In this document: positions 59,708-64,000 of the stretch, in pieces | Position numbering within the stretch: position 1 is the stretch's first letter | Layout of the letters: each line of letters begins with the position of its first letter | Assembly: GCA_900769705.1 (NCBI GenBank) | Contig: CAAGHP010000020.1 | Location: 1 to 64,000 of the forward strand | DNA length: 64,000 nt | From: Alphaproteobacteria bacterium | GTDB taxonomy: Bacteria > Pseudomonadota > Alphaproteobacteria > RF32 > CAG-239 | Reading direction: 5' to 3' | Program-made: the position numbers and the translations under genes | The notes under the pieces: generated by a model | Database searches by the model: none | Told to the model about the DNA's origin: nothing | The model's input: the letters and a program-made list of their open reading frames with translations, nothing else

Positions 59708-60232
59708 TTGGATACTTTCAACAAAGAAGAACTTAAAAATTTTATAATCGGTTTATGCATTATCTGCATATTCGCTTTGGCTACCGTATTGTTCAAATTG
59801 CAGCACAATGTTTGGAAAGGCGTTGAAGACACCGACTATCAAATTTTTGCCACTTTCAACCGTACGGACGGACTGGTTGTCGGCAACAAAGTCCGAATGT
59901 CCGGCATTGATATCGGCCGTGTGGTAAATTCGGTTTTGGATAATGATTTCAGAGCTACCTTAACTTTGCAGATAAAAGCTCAGGTGCAAATTCCCGATGA
60001 CAGCAGCGCCGCTATTGTCAGCTCTGGAATTATGGGTAATAAATACATTGAAATCGAACCAGGCGGTTCTGAGGACTATATTGAGCCAAACGGCGAATTT
60101 TCATACACGCAGGATGCTATGATTTTGGATGAGCTCATTAACAGAGTCATATCCTTGGGCAAAGCCAAGCGCAAAAAAACTTGTCCGGAACCAAAAGAAA
60201 CAACTGCACAAATAACCAAAGATATGGAGTAA
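59708..60232 (+). CDS. mlaD: MlaD-type MCE protein 1 (TTG start)
   Basis: A 174-residue inner-membrane protein with one N-terminal helix (about 11-28) and an MCE domain (about 38-120) including DGLVVGNKVRMSGIDIGRV and SSGIMGNKYIEIEPGG. MlaD hexamers form the periplasmic ring of the phospholipid transporter. The start is TTG 59708: GGAG (59697-59700) is 7 bp upstream and no ATG is near. A second MlaD follows after 4 bp; mlaE and mlaF are not in the window. Confidence 0.88.
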   Translation: MDTFNKEELKNFIIGLCIICIFALATVLFKLQHNVWKGVEDTDYQIFATFNRTDGLVVGNKVRMSGIDIGRVVNSVLDNDFRATLTLQIKAQVQIPDDSSAAIVSSGIMGNKYIEIEPGGSEDYIEPNGEFSYTQDAMILDELINRVISLGKAKRKKTCPEPKETTAQITKDME

Positions 60233-60236
60233 TATA

Positions 60237-60704
60237 ATGAGAAAAAAACCTGTTGAAACAATTATGGGATTGGTGGTATTGGTCGTTGCCGTTCTGTTTT
60301 TGGCATTTGCTTACCGTGTTTCCGATTTGCAGGTAGTCAAAGGATATCCGCTGAAAGCCGAATTTATGAAAGTCGGGGGTTTAAGCATCGGTTCCGATGT
60401 CCGCATCAATGGTATCAAAGTCGGCACTGTCACCTCGCAGAAGCTTAATAATGAAGATTATATGGCTGACGTAACTTTCAGTATTTCTTCTGATATAAAA
60501 TTGCCAAAAGACAGCACTGTTTCAATCGTTAGTGATGGTTTAGTCGGTGATAAATTCGTAAAAATCGAACCAGGAAAATCTTTGGAATATTTGAAAGCCG
60601 GAGATTCTTTTGCAAACACCAAAGATTTTAAAACCATTGAAGATATGGTTGGAGAAATAATCTTTATGGTAACAGATGACGGAAGCAAAAATGAAGCTGA
60701 ATAA
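60237..60704 (+). CDS. mlaD: MlaD-type MCE protein 2
   Basis: 155 residues, with one helix (about 7-25) and an MCE domain containing GGLSIGSDVRINGIKVGTV and SDGLVGDKFVKIEPG, clearly paralogous to the gene before it. The end overlaps the DUF2155 gene by 14 bp, which matches the mlaD-DUF2155 order in Alphaproteobacteria. Having both paralogues suggests mixed rings or one of them serving another lipid carrier. Confidence 0.9.
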   Translation: MRKKPVETIMGLVVLVVAVLFLAFAYRVSDLQVVKGYPLKAEFMKVGGLSIGSDVRINGIKVGTVTSQKLNNEDYMADVTFSISSDIKLPKDSTVSIVSDGLVGDKFVKIEPGKSLEYLKAGDSFANTKDFKTIEDMVGEIIFMVTDDGSKNEAE

Positions 60705-61404
60705 ATTTATTTTAAACACGGCTGTTATACTTGGCGGTTTTGCCGCCAACGCAGCGGAAATAGATATGAACACGGCCAAAATGCAGGCTATGGATAAAAT
60801 TACCGGTCATGTAAATGTTATCAATGTTCCGGTAAACGGTGCTGTCAATTTCGGTTCGCTGTCAATTGTGGTGCGCAGCTGCAAGACACGTCCGGCCGAG
60901 GAAACTCCTGAAAATTTTGCCTTTGTTGATATTACCGATAAAAATCAAAATAATGAATTAACCAATATTTTTAAAGGTTGGATGCTTTCATCTTCTCCGG
61001 CCACAAATGCTTTGGAACACCCGATTTACGATGTCTGGCTGCTGCAATGCCTGAACACCAAACTTGACAATTCCGCTCTTTTATCCGAACAGCAATTGGC
61101 CGAGCGCGATAATCTGCCGATGTCTCCGCGGCAAACTATATCTGCCGCAACCGCTTCTGCAAAACTGAAAACAGAAGAAAAGCCTGCTGAACAAACTCAG
61201 GATTCTGCTAAAAAGCCGATGACGGAAATGGAATATCTGCCCGATGAAACCGAAGACGGTTATCCGGAAACCCTTGTAGAACCTGCAGAAAGCGAAAATA
61301 CCGAATTTTCCTTTGATGAGGAAGACGATTCAGCTGAAATTCAAAATGAATTAAACAAAATCAAAACAGATTTGGAAAATAAAGAAATTAAAGCTGAAGA
61401 ATAA
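60691..61404 (+). CDS. DUF2155 domain protein
   Basis: A 237-residue exported protein. The start at ATG 60691 (MKLNKFILNTAVILGG) gives a signal peptide; upstream codons lie inside mlaD. The DUF2155 domain runs from KMQAMDKITGHVNVINVPVNG (about 26-46) to the signature FKGWMLSSSPATNALEHPIYDVWLLQC (about 97-123). The remaining 110 residues are acidic and low-complexity (EETEDGYPETLVEPAESENTE). Its linkage to MlaD suggests a part in envelope lipid transport. The end overlaps the convergent gene by 17 bp. Confidence 0.85.
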   Translation: MKLNKFILNTAVILGGFAANAAEIDMNTAKMQAMDKITGHVNVINVPVNGAVNFGSLSIVVRSCKTRPAEETPENFAFVDITDKNQNNELTNIFKGWMLSSSPATNALEHPIYDVWLLQCLNTKLDNSALLSEQQLAERDNLPMSPRQTISAATASAKLKTEEKPAEQTQDSAKKPMTEMEYLPDETEDGYPETLVEPAESENTEFSFDEEDDSAEIQNELNKIKTDLENKEIKAEE

Positions 61405-61924
61405 TAAGCAAAACAGCTAAACCAATATACAGCAGCACGCCGCTTATATAGCAAAAACCCTGTCTGAAATCGGCGCGCGACGGCATGGCATTTTCGATTA
61501 TTACCGTCAGCAGAAACACATAAACAATGTATGTGATAAAGTTTAGTTTAACCAATTCAAAAAAATGCTTATCCAGCAAATAGGCTAAACCCAGCAGCGA
61601 CAGCGGCGCCATGGCCGTCGGCAAAGAATTATAAAACCTTAAATTAGAAAAACTTACATGTCCGGTCACATAATAGCCATTTTTCTTTTGCGGAAACAAA
61701 GAAAATTCAACCGGCTTTGCATTAAGCAGCAGTCCTACAATAAAATGTGCAAATTCGTGCAAAATCGTTCCGGTCAGATTTATAAATGTTGTCATCCAAA
61801 TACTGCTGTAAGCCGAATGTTTAAGCGACGTCAGTACGATAACAAACAAAATCAGGAAAAAACGGTTAGAAACAAACTGCGACAACACTTCCGGAGAGTT
61901 TAGATATGCCTGTAAATTTTCCAT
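61388..61924 (-). CDS. Membrane protein with HEXXH motif (M50-like)
   Basis: A 178-residue protein with five or six helices and the motif HEFAH at 56-60, inside a hydrophobic segment (TTFINLTGTILHEFAHFIVGLLL). This is the layout of site-2-type intramembrane metalloproteases, though the second metal site (NxxPxxxxDG) is not evident, so activity is unproven. The gene follows tetR by 7 bp on the same strand. Confidence 0.7.
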   Translation of the reverse strand: MENLQAYLNSPEVLSQFVSNRFFLILFVIVLTSLKHSAYSSIWMTTFINLTGTILHEFAHFIVGLLLNAKPVEFSLFPQKKNGYYVTGHVSFSNLRFYNSLPTAMAPLSLLGLAYLLDKHFFELVKLNFITYIVYVFLLTVIIENAMPSRADFRQGFCYISGVLLYIGLAVLLIILQL

Positions 61925-61931
61925 ATTAAAA

Positions 61932-62525
61932 TTATTTCTTTTCTAAAACTGTCAAACCAGCAACATACGTGTTAAACATCAATTGACAAATTGTTTCTTT
62001 GTTTACTTTGGTAAAGGAATCTAAGATATCTTTAGTCAAAAAAGAACTCAAAGCAAACAAGGTCAGCCACAAAACCTGCGAAGACAAAATCCTTTCCGGC
62101 CGTTCCATATTCGGCACCAGCTGAATCAGTAATTTATTAATAAGTCCGGTAATTTTAACTACTTTACGCAGATAAAAATATGAGAATGTGCGGTTATTAT
62201 TGCGTAAATGAAAGCTGTGCAGCATAAACCACAGATTTTTGTTTTCCATAACAAAATCCACAAATTCATGCAAAAATGCATTCATATCGGCAAAAGAATC
62301 GCCGGTTTTAGTCACTTTTGCCAAACGCTCTGCCAAAGCATCAAGCGTCATATAATTTTGAATGACAATAAAATTATCCATATTGGAAAACTGGTTATAA
62401 ATAGCCCCAACAGAACAGCTGGAAGCTTCAGACAATTTGCGCACAGTCAAAGCATCTGTGCCTTTTTCCTGCACAATTTTCCGTCCTGTTTCCAATAACA
62501 GATTTTGTATATTGTCTTTTTCCAT
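61932..62525 (-). CDS. TetR family transcriptional regulator
   Basis: A 197-residue regulator with an N-terminal HTH domain: GRKIVQEKGTDALTVRKLSEASSCSVGAIYNQFSNMDNFI (about 14-53; key parts VRKLSEA and GAIYNQF). The C-terminal ligand domain is helical and unassigned. It is divergent from the next exported protein gene and cotranscribed with the HEXXH membrane protein, either of which may be its target. Confidence 0.88.
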   Translation of the reverse strand: MEKDNIQNLLLETGRKIVQEKGTDALTVRKLSEASSCSVGAIYNQFSNMDNFIVIQNYMTLDALAERLAKVTKTGDSFADMNAFLHEFVDFVMENKNLWFMLHSFHLRNNNRTFSYFYLRKVVKITGLINKLLIQLVPNMERPERILSSQVLWLTLFALSSFLTKDILDSFTKVNKETICQLMFNTYVAGLTVLEKK

Positions 62526-62636
62526 TTCAGTAATAAATTTTACCCATGTTTAACAAATTATTTGCATTTATGACGTTAGAATAACGCAAACCTGAATAGT
62601 ATTCAATTTTTTTTTACGGTTATCAAAGGGATAATT

Positions 62637-63698
62637 ATGAAAAACATTCTGATATATAGTCTTTTGACCTATTTTATTGCTAATGCTCCGGCAAACAGCC
62701 AAATGATAGATTTGTTCAATGACGATTCGCCTCAAGAAAATACTGTCAATGTATCAGAAGAAGAAAAAGCAGAGCCCGCACCGGCCGAAAGAGCCGCGGC
62801 ACCACAGCCTGAGATACAGCAGCAAAAAGAAAACACTGCCGAAAAAAACACTGACTACTTAGATGCCTATATTGATGATGTTGAAACTGAAAAAAAAGCA
62901 CAAAACACTGCAAGAGCATTGCTTAATAAAAAACCGACCATTTTGACTTTGCGTCAAAATGAAATAAAGTCGCTGAAAAAATTAAAAGAAAAAACCGATA
63001 AAATCCAGACCAAACAAACACCCGAAGCTGTTGAAAAAAATGAGAACCAAGCAGAAACCCAAACCGAGCAAAATCCGGAGATAATTGCGCAAAAAATAAA
63101 AGCAAAGCTGCAGCCGGCACCTTTCGGATTATATTGGGCGGCGACTGCTGACGAAACTAAAAAGCTTGGTTTTGAACTGAATCCGGCTGAACGCAAAGAC
63201 TACAAAAATGTTTTCATCGTTAAAAACCCGCAGCAGAAAAATGACACTTTTCAGCAAATCACAGCCATTTTCGGAGAACAAAACAAGCTTTGGTGCATTT
63301 ATGCCCAAGGCAGATTGCTGGAAGATGATGCTCAGGCAAGCAAAGCGCTGGCTTTATATCATCGCTATTATCAGGCTCTTTCGGCAAAATACGGCAATGC
63401 TCAGGAGCATTTTGAACCATATTCTTATGAAGAAGAATTTATTGAAGGCGAGGGAAATCAAAAAAAGATTTCAAAAATCACCAAACAAAATCCAATCGGC
63501 GGAGATAATTTTATCCAAGAGCTTCAAGAAGGCAAAGCTGTTTTATATGCCACTTTCCAAAATGATGAAATCGGTGTAACTTTGGGAATTTCCGTTGACG
63601 GAAACGGAAAAAGTTATATTTCGATAGATTATAAAAACTTTGCTTTAAGGGAAAGCGAACAACAGACCGTTTTAAACAAAACCATAGAAGATTTATAA
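62637..63698 (+). CDS. Exported protein of unknown function, 353 residues
   Basis: A signal peptide (MKNILIYSLLTYFIANAPANS) is followed by a long, Glu/Gln/Lys/Ala-rich disordered stretch (about 30-150) and a folded C-terminal domain (about 160-353) that opens with PFGLYWAATADETKKLGFEL. The 'GLYWGAS...' type of opening is seen in small periplasmic domains that sense or bind envelope parts, but I cannot name the family. It is 19 bp upstream of a Mur ligase gene. Confidence 0.6.
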   Translation: MKNILIYSLLTYFIANAPANSQMIDLFNDDSPQENTVNVSEEEKAEPAPAERAAAPQPEIQQQKENTAEKNTDYLDAYIDDVETEKKAQNTARALLNKKPTILTLRQNEIKSLKKLKEKTDKIQTKQTPEAVEKNENQAETQTEQNPEIIAQKIKAKLQPAPFGLYWAATADETKKLGFELNPAERKDYKNVFIVKNPQQKNDTFQQITAIFGEQNKLWCIYAQGRLLEDDAQASKALALYHRYYQALSAKYGNAQEHFEPYSYEEEFIEGEGNQKKISKITKQNPIGGDNFIQELQEGKAVLYATFQNDEIGVTLGISVDGNGKSYISIDYKNFALRESEQQTVLNKTIEDL

Positions 63699-63717
63699 AT
63701 TATAAGGACTATTCAGA

Positions 63718-64000
63718 ATGAAAAAAGTAAGTTTTTGCGGAATTTCCGGCAGCGGCATGAGCCCGTTGGCCCAAATTTTAAAACTTTCAGGCTATACTGT
63801 ACAAGGTTCAGACCGTAATTTTGACCTAAACCGCGATATTGAAAGCAAAAAAGCCTTAGAAGCATTGGGCATAAAAATATATCCACAGGACGGCTCGGGC
63901 ATAACCGAAGATTTGGATTTTGTCTGCGCCTCCACTGCAGTTGAAGACACTATTCCGGACATTAAGGCCGCTAAAGAAAAAAACATTCCCATAAAAACTC
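63718..64000 (+). CDS. Mur ligase family protein, N-terminal part (window edge)
   Basis: The first 94 residues of a MurC/Mpl-type ligase. MKKVSFCGISGSGMSPLAQIL (landmark GISGSGMSPLAQ at 8-19) and GYTVQGSDRN match the Rossmann-like UDP-binding domain, followed by the segment VCASTAVEDTIPDIKAAKEKNIP. MurC adds L-Ala to UDP-MurNAc; Mpl recycles murein tripeptide. The available part does not separate the two. An AAGGA lies upstream of the ATG. The gene continues beyond the window. Confidence 0.8.
   Translation, partial: MKKVSFCGISGSGMSPLAQILKLSGYTVQGSDRNFDLNRDIESKKALEALGIKIYPQDGSGITEDLDFVCASTAVEDTIPDIKAAKEKNIPIKT

Noticed and set aside
1..64000. A Bacteroidota host for the whole window
   Set aside because: The housekeeping genes (three-subunit Pnt, DUF2155-MlaD, RNase J, the XRE-trmB pair, Shine-Dalgarno sites) are alphaproteobacterial; only a few orphan genes look Bacteroidota-like.

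Overview
The window looks like a chromosomal segment of an AT-rich (roughly 40% GC by eye) gut-type alphaproteobacterium. The main pointers are a three-subunit proton-translocating transhydrogenase (pntAA-pntAB-pntB), an MlaD pair followed by a DUF2155 protein, an alphaproteobacterial XRE regulator next to trmB, RNase J, an AapJ-like binding protein, and prepilin-like proteins with the N-terminal block GRSMIEMLGVLAIIGVLSVG. From memory, that block is frequent in uncultured intestinal Alphaproteobacteria (the RF32 / 'Azospirillum sp. CAG' type). The lineage is an inference, not proven here.

Layout. 1-798: the 3' end of a cysteine-rich protein gene. 0.9-1.9 kb: secE-nusG (+). 1.9-11.5 kb: a 21-gene ribosomal protein operon on the minus strand (rpsJ to rplO) with its promoter. 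11.7-13.3 kb: an RHH protein, trmB and an XRE regulator. 13.5-16.2 kb: a cluster of orphan genes, mostly membrane proteins, without recognisable Shine-Dalgarno sites. 16.3-19.4 kb: a minus-strand operon gmk-hyp-cysK-lptG. 19.5-21.4 kb: an SDR and tag (+), then an unknown gene. 21.5-24.0 kb: tRNA-Ser, a block of noncoding repeats, and secY-adk away from the ribosomal operon. 24.1-26.6 kb: two tandem prepilin-like genes and a PfkB kinase. 26.6-30.4 kb: two half-size chromate transporters divergent from pntAA-pntAB-pntB. 30.4-36 kb: a Bacteroidota-like secreted protein, cysS, gltX, mlaC and an orphan solute-binding protein. 36.1-40.1 kb: tRNA-Trp, tRNA-Pro with a duplicated 3' end, a RadC-like gene, map and rnj. 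40.2-49.3 kb: tspO, alaS, eptA, an orphan gene with foreign codon use, an Asd homologue lacking its catalytic residues, an MscS channel and tRNA-Thr. 49.7-54.2 kb: pta-ackA, DUF2066 and perM. 54.1-59.6 kb: an unknown gene, a GNAT, and an ABC / GldFG / DUF4340 system. 59.7-64.0 kb: two MlaD proteins, DUF2155, a membrane HEXXH protein, TetR, an exported unknown and the start of a Mur ligase.

Functionally the window combines translation and secretion (ribosomal proteins, SecE, SecY, aminoacyl-tRNA synthetases, Map), envelope lipid handling (LptG, MlaC, MlaD, EptA, MscS), redox and acetate metabolism (Pnt, Pta-AckA) and RNA turnover (RNase J). Promoters with a TTGC-type -35 box, mostly 17 bp from the -10 box, recur across the window.

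The least explained items are the Asd pseudoenzyme at 45.75 kb, the orphan cluster at 13.5-16.2 kb with related SD-less genes at 30.4 and 45.2 kb, the repeat block at 21.6-21.95 kb, the hairpin-rich 185-bp segment bounded by copies of the tRNA-Pro 3' end, and the way two normally longer ribosomal gene blocks end against each other at 1.85-1.97 kb.
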